A stretch of 64,000 nt of DNA from Planctomycetota bacterium (lineage in GTDB: Bacteria; Planctomycetota; Planctomycetia; Pirellulales; Pirellulaceae), in NCBI GenBank assembly GCA_014238905.1, contig JABAAE010000001.1, positions 232,712 through 296,711 on the forward strand. The letters are read 5' to 3'. The number at the start of each line of letters is the position of its first letter. Position 1 is the stretch's first letter. Both the position numbers and the translations under genes were made by a program. Shown piece after piece: positions 35,609 through 44,200 of the stretch. The notes below the pieces were generated by a model, which saw nothing but the letters and a program-made list of their open reading frames with translations, was not told the origin of the DNA and did not search any database.

Positions 35609-36514
35609 ATGGCCAACCAGCCCCTTTCTGATGGGATCATCGTCCCAATGATCACCCCGCTGGTCTCTCATGATCAACTTGATCATGAGGGCCTTGAAAA
35701 TCTGGTTCAGCACTTCATTTCAGGAAAAGTGCATGGCATTTTCGCCCTAGGCTCGACCGGCGAAGGTCCCTCATTAAGTTATTCACTGCGGATCGATCTC
35801 ATCGAGAGACTCTGTGATCTGGTTAACAAACGAGTTCCTGTTCTGATTGGCATCACCGATACCGCGTTCGTCGAATCGATCCGTATGGCCCAGTTTGCCG
35901 AAAAAGCAGGCGCGGACGCTGTTGTCCTATCAACGCCCTATTATTTTCCTGCCGGCCAAACCGAATTAAGGCAGTACCTGCAGCGGCTTCTTCCGCTGCT
36001 GCCGCTGCCGGTCGTTCTTTACAACATGCCATCGCTAACCAAAGTCTGGTATCACCTTTCGACTATTGAGTCGGTCATCGGATTCAAACAAATTGTCGCA
36101 ATCAAGGACAGCAGTGGTGACAAAGAGTATCTCAACGGACTCTTGAAACTGCGTAAACAGCGGCCGGATTGGAAGCTATTTGTCGGTCCGGAATCCGAAT
36201 TGATCGAATTCACTACCCGGGGCGGAAATGGCGGGGTCAGCGGGGGCGCCAACGTTTATCCAAAACTCTTCGTGGAAGCCTGGTTGGCGGCCAGCAAGAA
36301 CGAATCCGAAACCTGTCGGCATCTTCAATCCAAGATTGAGTCGTTGGGAAAAATATACGAGATCGGCAAGTATGCATCACGACACATCAAAGCGACCAAA
36401 TGCGCAGCAAAACTACTTGGCTTGTGTGACGACGCCATGGCAGAGCCGTTTAACAGGTTCTATCCAGAAGACCAACAGAAGGTACTGGAGATCATCCGCG
36501 GGTTAGATTGGTGA
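35609..36514 (+). CDS. DapA/NanA-family (class I) aldolase/lyase
   Basis: A 301-residue TIM-barrel enzyme of the dihydrodipicolinate synthase/N-acetylneuraminate lyase family. It has GSTGEGPSL (phosphate/carboxylate loop, usually GTTGE or GSTGE), LYNMPSLTK with the conserved Tyr, and AIKDSSGD with the Schiff-base Lys. The GSTGE form is commoner in N-acetylneuraminate lyase-like members than in true DapA (GTTGE), so it could cleave sialic-acid-type or other 2-keto acids rather than make lysine precursors. Substrate is unassigned. ATG at 35609 is used; AAGGAG lies far (about 15 nt) upstream. No lysine-pathway gene is next to it. Confidence 0.85.
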   Translation: MANQPLSDGIIVPMITPLVSHDQLDHEGLENLVQHFISGKVHGIFALGSTGEGPSLSYSLRIDLIERLCDLVNKRVPVLIGITDTAFVESIRMAQFAEKAGADAVVLSTPYYFPAGQTELRQYLQRLLPLLPLPVVLYNMPSLTKVWYHLSTIESVIGFKQIVAIKDSSGDKEYLNGLLKLRKQRPDWKLFVGPESELIEFTTRGGNGGVSGGANVYPKLFVEAWLAASKNESETCRHLQSKIESLGKIYEIGKYASRHIKATKCAAKLLGLCDDAMAEPFNRFYPEDQQKVLEIIRGLDW

Positions 36515-36533
36515 CATCGCTCTTTTGCGATGT
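36514..36533 (+). other. Hairpin overlapping the aldolase stop codon
   Basis: ACATCGC (36514-36520) and GCGATGT (36527-36533) form a perfect 7-bp stem with loop TCTTTT. It begins in the stop codon and is not followed by a T-run. It lies between two convergent genes. Confidence 0.35.
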
Positions 36534-36700
36534 GCCCATCTAAGAGTGTCGCCTTGAAAAACTGAAGCCCTAAGCAAACCCGAAGATCATTGGAAATCAG
36601 CAATCCAGACGAACAGACTGTGGCCAACATCGAGCGGCCACTTAATCTGTATAGGACCCTGAAGAAGAACCAGAATCTTTGGATTCTCTTGTTCTCAGCC

Positions 36701-37741
36701 TCAAGCCACGTTGTGCAAGACATGCCGCTCTGGAAGGACTGAATCCATCTTGGATTGGGTGGTTTTGACAACCGCCTCGAGTTGTTCGGCAATCAAAAGG
36801 GCATCCCGTCCATCCCAACCGGTGACGGTCGGTTCGTCGCCGGTTTCGATGCAACGGACAAACTCAAGCTGTTCTGCAAGAATGGCATTCTGCGGCGTCA
36901 CCGTCACCGCTTCAATCGGCAACCATTTCTCGAACATCCCATCCTTGGCCGCTTGCACTTCCTCGGGCGATGTGATGCCACGTAGCTGATCCGCCAGTCC
37001 CTCAACCGGTGTGACGGCATTGACTGTTTGTCCCGCCAAATCGATATGCAAATGCTTTTCGGCGGTCATCACCTGCATCGCCCTTTGGCTGGTATAACTA
37101 CACCGAGAAGCGGTCAAACAGGCAACGGTGCCATTTTCAAATTCAAGCCAGGCTTTGGCCATATCAAGGTGAGGTCCTACCACCGACGTCCCGACCGCCT
37201 GGATACTGAGAACTTTGGACTTTACCATCGAAAGAACAAGGTCAATATCGTGAATCATCAGGTCCAAAATAACGCTCACATCGGTGGCCCGAAACGAATA
37301 CGGTGTCAACCGAGTCGTCTCGATATACTTTGGCTGGTGGATCAATGGCCTGGCAGCAACAAACGCAGGATTGAATCGTTCCACGTGCCCTACCTGAAGA
37401 GTTCGTCCCAACTGCGACGCTCGTTCACATAAATCGGTCGCTGAGGCTCCATTGGCGCAAATCGGTTTTTCCAGTAACAGGTGGCAGCCACGATCCAGTA
37501 AATCGGCGGCAACCGAAAAGTGTGTCTGAGTCGGTGTAACAACAATGCCACCATCAAGGACTCCGTCAATTTGATCAAGAGATTCCACCGTTGGAATACC
37601 ATGTTCTTTTTCGATGAAGGCACGAGCATCGGATGAGGGCTCGACCACGACAGGTTCGATTGATTCAATACTAGCAGCTAGTTTGGCGTGGATACGGCCC
37701 AGATGCCCGGCCCCGACTACGGCTATTTTTTTGGTTTTCAT
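36701..37741 (-). CDS. Gfo/Idh/MocA-family oxidoreductase in the lipid A operon
   Basis: A 346-residue NAD(P)-dependent oxidoreductase. The N-terminal Rossmann fold opens with KKIAVVGAGHLGRIHA (GxGxxG), followed by the family motif HLLLEKPICAN (catalytic Lys of the EKP motif) and, in the C-terminal domain, DLMIHDIDLVLSM with the conserved D-x-x-x-H-D-x-D pattern. It follows lpxA by 51 bp in the same direction. In bacteria with GnnA/GnnB, a Gfo/Idh enzyme (GnnA) oxidises the 3-OH of UDP-GlcNAc beside lpxA so that lipid A can be made with amide-linked acyl chains. A similar role is plausible here, but no GnnB-type aminotransferase is adjacent. Confidence 0.88.
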   Translation of the reverse strand: MKTKKIAVVGAGHLGRIHAKLAASIESIEPVVVEPSSDARAFIEKEHGIPTVESLDQIDGVLDGGIVVTPTQTHFSVAADLLDRGCHLLLEKPICANGASATDLCERASQLGRTLQVGHVERFNPAFVAARPLIHQPKYIETTRLTPYSFRATDVSVILDLMIHDIDLVLSMVKSKVLSIQAVGTSVVGPHLDMAKAWLEFENGTVACLTASRCSYTSQRAMQVMTAEKHLHIDLAGQTVNAVTPVEGLADQLRGITSPEEVQAAKDGMFEKWLPIEAVTVTPQNAILAEQLEFVRCIETGDEPTVTGWDGRDALLIAEQLEAVVKTTQSKMDSVLPERHVLHNVA

Positions 37742-37792
37742 CGGTTGGGTATACTTAAACAGAATAAAAATTGAATGAACTACCAGATACTG

Positions 37793-38599
37793 TCAAGCTG
37801 CTTTTCGCCGATCGCGACCGCGGCCGTTTCTTCCGTTCTGCTGATGATCTAAAAAGTTGAACAGCGTCAGGACAGCCGGAACCAGCATGTTTTTCCCGGA
37901 GAGGATTTCACGGGCATTCTCAACCCCGACTTTTTGTCGGTAGAGCAGTTTGTGAGCTTCCGAAAGCGCCGTAATGACGTCGTTGGGAAATTGATTTCGC
38001 TTGAGCGCCACCACATTGACACATCGCGGCTTGGTCGGCACGCCTTCGACCAGCATGTAAGGCGGAACATCATGCAGTACCCGACTGACACCGCCGACAA
38101 AGCTGTAGGTTCCCACCGATGCGAAATGGTGGACCGCTACCGTACCGGAAATAGTCGCTCGATCATGCACATGAACATGTCCACCCAGCAGAGTGGAATT
38201 GGCAATCACCACCCGATCTCCCACTTTGCAATCATGGGCGATATGGACACACGCCATGAAATAGCCGTCGTCACCCACCGATGTGATGCCATCTTCTTTT
38301 TCGCTCGCGCGATTCACCGTAATGGACTCGCGGAAGACGTTATTGTTGCCAATGACAACTTCGGTTTCCGCACCGGAGTAGGAAATATCCTGCGGTTCTC
38401 CACCGATCACGCAGAAAGGAGAAAAACGGTTGTCGGAACCAATTGTCACCTTTCCCTGAACCGCAACGCTGTTTTCCAATCGAGTTCGATCACCAATTTT
38501 GACATTGGGACCGATAAAGCAAAATGGCCCGATATGGGCATCTTCCCCAATTTCAGCCTTGGGATGTACTTCTGCATTTTTTGAAACAAAGGTCGCCAC
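37793..38599 (-). CDS. lpxA: UDP-N-acetylglucosamine acyltransferase, LpxA
   Basis: A 268-residue left-handed beta-helix acyltransferase that transfers an acyl chain from ACP to UDP-GlcNAc, the first step of lipid A synthesis. Hexapeptide repeats begin at once (VHPKAEIGEDAHIGPFCFIG). The catalytic His lies in the MACVHIAHDCKVGD stretch, and the family motif YSFVGGVSRVLHDVPPYMLVEG follows. The start is GTG at 38599, with AAAGGA 6 nt upstream. The C-terminus has a Lys/Arg-rich tail (NGRGRDRRKAA). It is 18 bp downstream of lpxC. Confidence 0.93.
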   Translation of the reverse strand: MATFVSKNAEVHPKAEIGEDAHIGPFCFIGPNVKIGDRTRLENSVAVQGKVTIGSDNRFSPFCVIGGEPQDISYSGAETEVVIGNNNVFRESITVNRASEKEDGITSVGDDGYFMACVHIAHDCKVGDRVVIANSTLLGGHVHVHDRATISGTVAVHHFASVGTYSFVGGVSRVLHDVPPYMLVEGVPTKPRCVNVVALKRNQFPNDVITALSEAHKLLYRQKVGVENAREILSGKNMLVPAVLTLFNFLDHQQNGRNGRGRDRRKAA

Positions 38600-38617
38600 A
38601 CTAAATCCTTTATCTGG

Positions 38618-39493
38618 TTAGGCTGACATTTTTCTTGCTGTTTTCGCCTGATAGGCGTCAACTAGTTCCCGAACAAACATTCCGTTTAAACGATGCCCAC
38701 TTTTGTGCGCGGTGACACATCCATGGATATCAAATCCTGCGACAGCCAGATCACCCACTACATCCAGCGCCTTGTGTCGGACACATTCGTCTGGAAAACG
38801 GAGGTGATTATCGATGACGCCCTCTGGTCCAAAAACAAGCAAATCCTGAAACGATACCTGTCGGCCCAACCCCTGAGATCTAAGCCATTCCGCTTCGGTA
38901 TCCAGGATAAATGTTCTTGCACTGGCTAACTGATTGATGAAACTGGCAGAATTAACGTCCAAGGTTATGGCCTGTTGGCCAATACTCGGCATTTGGTAGT
39001 CCAGTTCATAAGTCAACGTCAGGCCGCACTGATCGGTTGGGACCACCTTGATCCAACTATCGCCCGAGTCGATGCGAATTTCGTCCTCAATCTGAAAAGT
39101 GGGTTTCGGGGAGTGTTGATCCACCAGTTCCACTTGCGACAGAGCTTCTACCACCAGTCGACTGGAACCATCCAGAGCGGGAATCTCGGCGCGGTCTACC
39201 CAGACTTCGCAGTTGTCGATCTGCAACCCTGTCAATGTCGCCATGATATGCTCGATCATCTCAACCGATGCGGGACCATTTTGCATGGAGGTCCGGCGCG
39301 GGATATCAATCCCATTCTCGGTGCAGACCTGAATTCGGGGCTGCCCAGCCAAGTCTGCTCGGATAAAAGTAATACCCGATCCAACAGGTGCCGGTCGAAA
39401 TTCGACATGCACATTAAGGCCACTCCAGTAGCCCACCCCATCCAGAGAGGCGGTTTTTGAGATCGTATTTTGATTGCGTAAAAAGTTGGTCAC
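38618..39493 (-). CDS. lpxC: UDP-3-O-acyl-GlcNAc deacetylase, LpxC
   Basis: A zinc deacetylase for the committed step of lipid A synthesis. Zinc ligands and the catalytic Asp/His can be placed: EMIEHIMATLTGL (first His), CVRHKALDVVGDLAV (His and Asp), and TAHKSGHRLN (general acid His). The N-terminal NQNTISKTASLDGVGYWSG is the usual family start (Q-x-T-I). The GTG at 39493 gives a 291-residue protein 13 bp after ompH; an upstream GTG at 39556 (312 residues) would overlap ompH by 50 bp. No ATG is available. No fabZ domain is fused. Confidence 0.9.
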   Translation of the reverse strand: MTNFLRNQNTISKTASLDGVGYWSGLNVHVEFRPAPVGSGITFIRADLAGQPRIQVCTENGIDIPRRTSMQNGPASVEMIEHIMATLTGLQIDNCEVWVDRAEIPALDGSSRLVVEALSQVELVDQHSPKPTFQIEDEIRIDSGDSWIKVVPTDQCGLTLTYELDYQMPSIGQQAITLDVNSASFINQLASARTFILDTEAEWLRSQGLGRQVSFQDLLVFGPEGVIDNHLRFPDECVRHKALDVVGDLAVAGFDIHGCVTAHKSGHRLNGMFVRELVDAYQAKTARKMSA

Positions 39494-39506
39494 GTCTTGC
39501 TTGCTT

Positions 39507-40097
39507 CTAACGATTAACGTTGGGGGAGTCCTGCGGCTGACCGGCGAGCGAAGCACCCCGATTCACTAATGTGGTGATGGCTTCTGTAATATCTCGTTGA
39601 TCCTGATAGACAACTACATTGTTAACGCCAGCTAGAACAGAAGCTCGGTCGGTTGTATCCATGTTTTCGGAAGAGAACCGAACGACCAGCGAAATCCCAT
39701 TTTGGCGGCAAAATCCTTGCACCGTTGAGAGAATATCCACATAGGTCCGGTAATAGAGCTTGGCCTCTTCTTCCATAAACTCACGATTTTTCAAGTTGTG
39801 ATTCACCTGCATGTCAGCAGCCATCTTGGCAACCGCAGCTTCTTTTGATTTGAATTCCGCGGTGGTTCGATCCAATCCCGCCAAAATCTCCGAATCCTGC
39901 TGGATTTTGGTCCGATCGTTTTGGATTGTCAATTTGAATTGTTCGACTTGTGCCTGTAGGGCGGCCATCGATTTCTTAAAGCCGATGTGATCCTGGAAGA
40001 CCTTCCCCATATCGATCACGACAACATTCTGTTGGCCGAGAATCGCCGATGATGAAAAAAGGACACAGAAAAATAGGATCTTTTGCAGGTAACGCAT
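39507..40097 (-). CDS. OmpH/Skp-like periplasmic chaperone
   Basis: A 196-residue exported protein. Signal peptide: MRYLQKILFFCVLFSSSAILG. The mature part starts with VVVIDMGKVFQDHIGFK, as in OmpH/Skp, then has a long charged coiled coil (about 45-130, with repeated K/E/Q heptads), and a C-terminal domain. In Gram-negative bacteria Skp holds outer-membrane proteins in the periplasm and often sits beside lpxD/lpxA; here it precedes lpxC. AAGGAG sits about 10 nt before the ATG at 40097. A longer in-frame start at 40169 would place a charged stretch before the signal peptide. Confidence 0.82.
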   Translation of the reverse strand: MRYLQKILFFCVLFSSSAILGQQNVVVIDMGKVFQDHIGFKKSMAALQAQVEQFKLTIQNDRTKIQQDSEILAGLDRTTAEFKSKEAAVAKMAADMQVNHNLKNREFMEEEAKLYYRTYVDILSTVQGFCRQNGISLVVRFSSENMDTTDRASVLAGVNNVVVYQDQRDITEAITTLVNRGASLAGQPQDSPNVNR

Positions 40098-40216
40098 TGA
40101 AACAGCACTCCTTTGCTGAATGGTACTTCTTTGGAATCCGTCTTCACCCAGCCATCTCTTCAGATTCATCGGGCAGATGGTATTCGAGTTATTTTATTTT
40201 ATGAATGAGCCAAATT

Positions 40217-41737
40217 TCACTCGTAATTGTTCGACATAAAAGAGTCACGAAGATCATTGGAAAGATCACGAAACTGATTTTGCACGGACAGATATTGGAC
40301 AACGAGAAAAACATTTAACCCAATTGAGAACAGCAGAAAGATGGTCATTGCTACCGAATTACCATCCTTGGATGGATCTTGACTGACACCTTCTACCAAC
40401 GAGACTGTTGACGAACTGCTGCCATCCCCCGCTTCATCTTCTGGGCGGGTTAGCTGCTGTTTTAAATCTTCGATCTTCTTCTCATACGAGCTTTGCATTT
40501 CCTGTAATTGCTCATCCTGCTGCTTTGCCTTGACATCCGCCTTCAATTTTTCCAACTGCTTGGTAAGAGCAGCCACCTCTGGATTAGGTGGAGCGATGAG
40601 GTGGGTTGAAATCGGAGACTTGGGATAGGCGTAACCAGCGGGTTGCGGTAGCGAGGCAGGATTCCCATTGACTCCAGGCTGAACCGCATTGGGGAAGGTA
40701 TGAGCCGGTAAACCACGATTACCACCCACTGCCGCCGCGGTTGTAACCGGGTTGGTGAATGCGGGTGACCGGGTGGATGTTGCGATGCCAGGCGATTGTT
40801 GATTTAGCCCGTTGTTTGGCGAACCGTCCCTTCGCAACCCGTTCGAATTCGCTGCCGGGATGTTGGCAAGTCTGTTTTGATTAAACTGAGTCGTCCAATT
40901 CCGCCCATTATTGACCGGGGCCGACGGTGAAACCGGCGACATGATCGCACCGTTTTTCGGGTTGGCGGTCGCCGCATTGAATCCTGTACCTGCCGTCACC
41001 GGATTGAAACCGGCCGGCGAATTATTTGCTAGAGCTGGATTGCCGGGAACTGAATTGTTGGGGGGAAATCCTGAAATGGATTTGGCAGTATTGCCCAACT
41101 CTGTTGCTGGGGTTCGATTTTGAAAACCGGGTTGATCATCAAAATTTCTGATCGTTCTACCGTCATTACCCCACGGCAATCGTGATTCAGCCTTCTCCTG
41201 CGGAACAACGTAGCTGGTTTTCTGAACCGAGGGCAAACTTGAATTAAAGACGACTGAGTTATTGCCGTTTGAATACCTGACTTGACCTGTTGATATCCCA
41301 CGATTCGATAATTCCTGTGGGATAAGCGACGGACGGGTGTCCGCAACCTGCGGCGGTTCAAATCTACTGCGAACCTGATTGGAAGCAGGACCCACTCCAC
41401 CATGATTGGCAACCGTTGAAAGACCCTGAGCACCAATAGTCTGAGCACCAATAGTCTGAGATGGTTGCGATCCCATGATTTGGGGTTTTTGAAGAAGAAG
41501 CCCCTTTTCAACGGGACCGGCACCATATTGTATCCTGATCCGATCGGCGTTTTGGACCTCCGGTGGAAGACTACTGGTCAGCGACCTTCCATTTTTCAAA
41601 GCTGCGATAGCCTGATCATCGAGTTGAATGATATATTCCACCCGGCCATCAGGTAACTGGCTCCATCCGAATTCAATTCCGCCAAAGGATATGGCGGATA
41701 AAATTGTCAAGATAATTCCATTCATCTTGCACTCCAT
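40217..41737 (-). CDS. Membrane protein with coiled coil and C-terminal anchor, hypothetical
   Basis: A 506-residue protein that I do not recognise. Order: short signal-like N-terminus (NGIILTILSAISF); a conserved-looking module (LPDGRVEYIIQLDDQAIAAL); a long low-complexity Asn/Pro/Gly/Ser/Gln-rich stretch (about 80-390, including GAQTIGAQ from a 15-bp duplication); a charged coiled coil (about 395-430, AALTKQLEKLKADVKAKQQ); and one membrane segment near the end (VAMTIFLLFSIGLNVFLVV), leaving a short tail. An in-frame ATG at 41725 with GGAG upstream is an alternative start. It is the first gene of the ompH-lpxC-lpxA string, 119 bp before ompH, so it may be an envelope-spanning component. Confidence 0.6.
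   Translation of the reverse strand: MECKMNGIILTILSAISFGGIEFGWSQLPDGRVEYIIQLDDQAIAALKNGRSLTSSLPPEVQNADRIRIQYGAGPVEKGLLLQKPQIMGSQPSQTIGAQTIGAQGLSTVANHGGVGPASNQVRSRFEPPQVADTRPSLIPQELSNRGISTGQVRYSNGNNSVVFNSSLPSVQKTSYVVPQEKAESRLPWGNDGRTIRNFDDQPGFQNRTPATELGNTAKSISGFPPNNSVPGNPALANNSPAGFNPVTAGTGFNAATANPKNGAIMSPVSPSAPVNNGRNWTTQFNQNRLANIPAANSNGLRRDGSPNNGLNQQSPGIATSTRSPAFTNPVTTAAAVGGNRGLPAHTFPNAVQPGVNGNPASLPQPAGYAYPKSPISTHLIAPPNPEVAALTKQLEKLKADVKAKQQDEQLQEMQSSYEKKIEDLKQQLTRPEDEAGDGSSSSTVSLVEGVSQDPSKDGNSVAMTIFLLFSIGLNVFLVVQYLSVQNQFRDLSNDLRDSFMSNNYE
41426..41455. repeat. In-frame direct duplication, 15-bp unit x2
   Basis: Two adjacent copies of ctgagcaccaatagt lie inside the low-complexity part of the hypothetical membrane protein and encode a repeated Gln-Thr-Ile-Gly-Ala. 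The unit is a multiple of three, unlike most intergenic arrays in this window. Confidence 0.85.
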
Positions 41738-41877
41738 TTCACTTCCATGTGAGGCTTTCGAAGGCGTATCCTAGCCGCATTCAAGCGATGGGGTAAATAG
41801 AATATTTAAAGAAACTTCAAAAAATATTTGCTAGCGGTGGTGCTCCGCCTCCCAACCATTTCAAAGAAAATACACGG

Positions 41878-42888
41878 ATGAACATTAACAAAGCACCATG
41901 GATACGGACGGTGAAGTGGACGGTAGTACTCCTCGTAATTACGGGCATTTTTTACACAATTTGGCAGGGTGTGGGGCAGATTCGAAACAGTTCCGTTTCC
42001 ATTCAAGATTTCCAATGGCAGTGGCTACCCATCGCCAGCCTGTTTTATTTTTTCAGTATCACGATTTGTTCGATCTATTGGCACATCGTCCTGCTTGGCC
42101 TTGGGCAACAACCGAGACTGCGGGATTCGCTGCAAGCTTTTATTCTGGGCCAGCTCGGGAAATATTTTCCGGGCAAAGCCCTGGTTGTCATTATTCGGAC
42201 CGGGATCATTGCCAGTCCAAAGGTACAACCCGCGGTAGCAGCCACCAGCGTTTTCATCGAGACGTTGACTTACATGGCCGTTGGAGCGGGCGTCGCCTCC
42301 ATTTTGATGGTCTTTTTTATCGATGTCGGAGGCTGGTTGATCCTCTTGGGATGTGGTGCCATCCTCTTGGCCGGGCTCCCTATTTTTCCGCCGGTCTTCC
42401 GATCAATCATCAAAATCCTGCGAATTGATCGTTTGAGCCCAAAGATTGCCCGGGCGGCGAGCAACTTAAAGACTCGTACAGCGGTTATCGGGTGGATCCT
42501 GCTTCCATTCAGTTGGCTTTTGGTTGGCTTGAGCCTCTGGGCCACCACTCAATTGACGGGGATTTCTGCTGTCGACATCGACGAATTGCCCAGACTGACG
42601 GCGTGCGCGGCGATGGCGATTGTGGTTGGTTTTCTTTCCATGATGCCAGGGGGCCTTGGTGTCAGGGAATTGGTGCTGATTGCCATCCTGGCTCCAATTG
42701 ATCCGGCATTTGACTCAGCCACCACGTTGATCGTCGCCGTCACATTAAGATTGATTTGGTTACTGACTGAACTGGTTTTGACAATTATCCTAAAAGGATT
42801 GGGATTCGTCTCAAAAAGGAAAAGCCTTAAAACTAAGTCAGGCATTTCCAGCCAACCCAACCCTACCGGAAGCTCCTCAGACACCTGA
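41878..42888 (+). CDS. Lysylphosphatidylglycerol-synthase-type TM (UPF0104) membrane protein
   Basis: A 336-residue integral membrane protein of the UPF0104/AglD/LPG-synthase TM family. About eight hydrophobic helices are visible. Conserved patterns include SLQAFILGQLGKYFPGKALVV, near residue 80-100, and FLSMMPGGLGVRELVLIAIL near the end; both are typical of the family. Such proteins are thought to help move polyprenyl-linked sugars or lipids across the membrane and are often next to dolichol-phosphate-type glycosyltransferases, as here (71 bp to the next gene). The C-terminal tail is Lys/Ser-rich and soluble. Confidence 0.85.
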   Translation: MNINKAPWIRTVKWTVVLLVITGIFYTIWQGVGQIRNSSVSIQDFQWQWLPIASLFYFFSITICSIYWHIVLLGLGQQPRLRDSLQAFILGQLGKYFPGKALVVIIRTGIIASPKVQPAVAATSVFIETLTYMAVGAGVASILMVFFIDVGGWLILLGCGAILLAGLPIFPPVFRSIIKILRIDRLSPKIARAASNLKTRTAVIGWILLPFSWLLVGLSLWATTQLTGISAVDIDELPRLTACAAMAIVVGFLSMMPGGLGVRELVLIAILAPIDPAFDSATTLIVAVTLRLIWLLTELVLTIILKGLGFVSKRKSLKTKSGISSQPNPTGSSSDT

Positions 42889-42959
42889 TCGGTTTCAATG
42901 CGTCGCGGGTGGAAGCATTCAATGAACGTCAAAAAAGATTCCTTTTCCGATTGCCTAGA

Positions 42960-43940
42960 ATGAAACTCTACTCTGTCGTCATCCCTGTCTTCAATGAAGC
43001 CGAAAGCCTCGCCAAGTTAATTGACGAGCTCCAGGCCGTCGGATCCGACCACCAACACGACAGTGAGATCATTCTTGTTGACGACGGCTCAACCGATCAT
43101 TCGTGGCAGGTTATTTCTGATCTCGCAGAAAAAAATGACCTCGTTACAGGAATTCGACTCCGCAGAAACTTTGGGAAAGCCGCGGCGCTTAGCGCCGGAT
43201 TCGAAGTGGCGGAAGGTGAGTTTATCTTCACCATGGATGCCGATCTTCAGGATGACCCCAAAGAAATTCCGGATTTTCTCGCAAAATTGGAATCCCCAAA
43301 ATTTGACGTGGTAAGTGGTTGGAAAAAAATTCGACACGACCCAATTCATAAGACATTTCCTTCGAAGATCTTCAACTGGCTTGTAAGCCGACTGACAGGC
43401 GTCAAGCTGCATGACCACAATTGTGGTTTCAAGTGCTACCGGCGTGAAGTGCTTTCGGAAATCGATCTTTATGGTGAAATGCATCGGTTTATTCCAGTAC
43501 TGGCCAACGCTCGTGGATTTCAAGTCGGGGAACTGGTCGTCGAACACCGAAAACGACAATTTGGAGTTTCCAAGTACGGTTTCAAACGATTCTTCAAAGG
43601 GTTCCTGGATTTGCTCACAGTCTATTTCCTCACCGGTTACCGGCAACGCCCACAGCATTTACTGGGCGCCTTTGGACTTGGCAGTTTCTCCTTGGGATTT
43701 GCAGGCCTAACTTATCTGGCCATCTACTGGATGATTCGTGTTTTTGGGGAATTTCCTGACATGGAACCGTTGCACCAGCGTCCACTGTTGATTTATTCAC
43801 TGGGAGCCCTGTTGCTCGGAGCACAGCTGATGTCAATCGGTTTTATCGCCGAATTAATCACGGCCTATTATCGACGTGATACCAAACCGTTTTCGATCAA
43901 GGAGACCATCCCCCCCGAAAAAAACAACTTCTCATCCTGA
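42960..43940 (+). CDS. Family 2 glycosyltransferase, polyprenyl-phosphate (ArnC/GtrB/DPMS-like)
   Basis: A 326-residue inverting glycosyltransferase. The GT-A domain has SVVIPVFNEAESLAKLIDEL, EIILVDDGSTDHSW (donor-binding Asp) and the metal-binding TMDADLQDDPKEIP. Two membrane helices close the C-terminus (LGAFGLGSFSLGFAGLTYLAIYW and LLIYSLGALLLGAQLMSIGFI), as in GtrB-type enzymes that make polyprenyl-phosphate-linked sugars. The ATG at 42960 is used; GTG at 42909 would add 17 residues. Together with the flippase-like gene before it, the pair could provide a lipid-linked sugar for surface glycans. Confidence 0.9.
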   Translation: MKLYSVVIPVFNEAESLAKLIDELQAVGSDHQHDSEIILVDDGSTDHSWQVISDLAEKNDLVTGIRLRRNFGKAAALSAGFEVAEGEFIFTMDADLQDDPKEIPDFLAKLESPKFDVVSGWKKIRHDPIHKTFPSKIFNWLVSRLTGVKLHDHNCGFKCYRREVLSEIDLYGEMHRFIPVLANARGFQVGELVVEHRKRQFGVSKYGFKRFFKGFLDLLTVYFLTGYRQRPQHLLGAFGLGSFSLGFAGLTYLAIYWMIRVFGEFPDMEPLHQRPLLIYSLGALLLGAQLMSIGFIAELITAYYRRDTKPFSIKETIPPEKNNFSS

Positions 43941-43968
43941 AAACGGTCCGAGGTGAAAGGGTATCGGT

Positions 43969-43989
43969 TTCGGTCAGAACCAGACCGAA
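43969..43989 (+). terminator. Possible weak terminator after the glycosyltransferase gene
   Basis: TTCGGTC (43969-43975) pairs perfectly with GACCGAA (43983-43989); the 7-nt loop is agaacca. It is 28 bp after the stop and is followed by a short T-containing stretch (TTTAAAT), not a full T-run. Confidence 0.4.
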
Positions 43990-44200
43990 TTTAAATGATA
44001 GGGTTTTTAAGGAGATCCGCACGCAAACGCCGCCAAAAATGACTTGCTATCCTGAATTGACGGCCCGGCTGTCAAATTCTCGAATTGCAACCGAGCGATC
44101 CAAGTTGATCTTCGTATGCAAACACTGGATAATGCAAGAGTTGCATGCTGCAATGAATCATAATGACCATTGGCCCGTTACCTTTTGATCACCAAGCCAT

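Noticed and set aside
35329..35631. 100-codon open frame before the aldolase
   Set aside because: No family signature; overlaps the aldolase start in another frame.
38618..39556. Longer LpxC start at 39556
   Set aside because: It would overlap ompH by 50 bp, and the extra 21 residues read like out-of-frame ompH sequence; GTG at 39493 gives the usual N-terminus.
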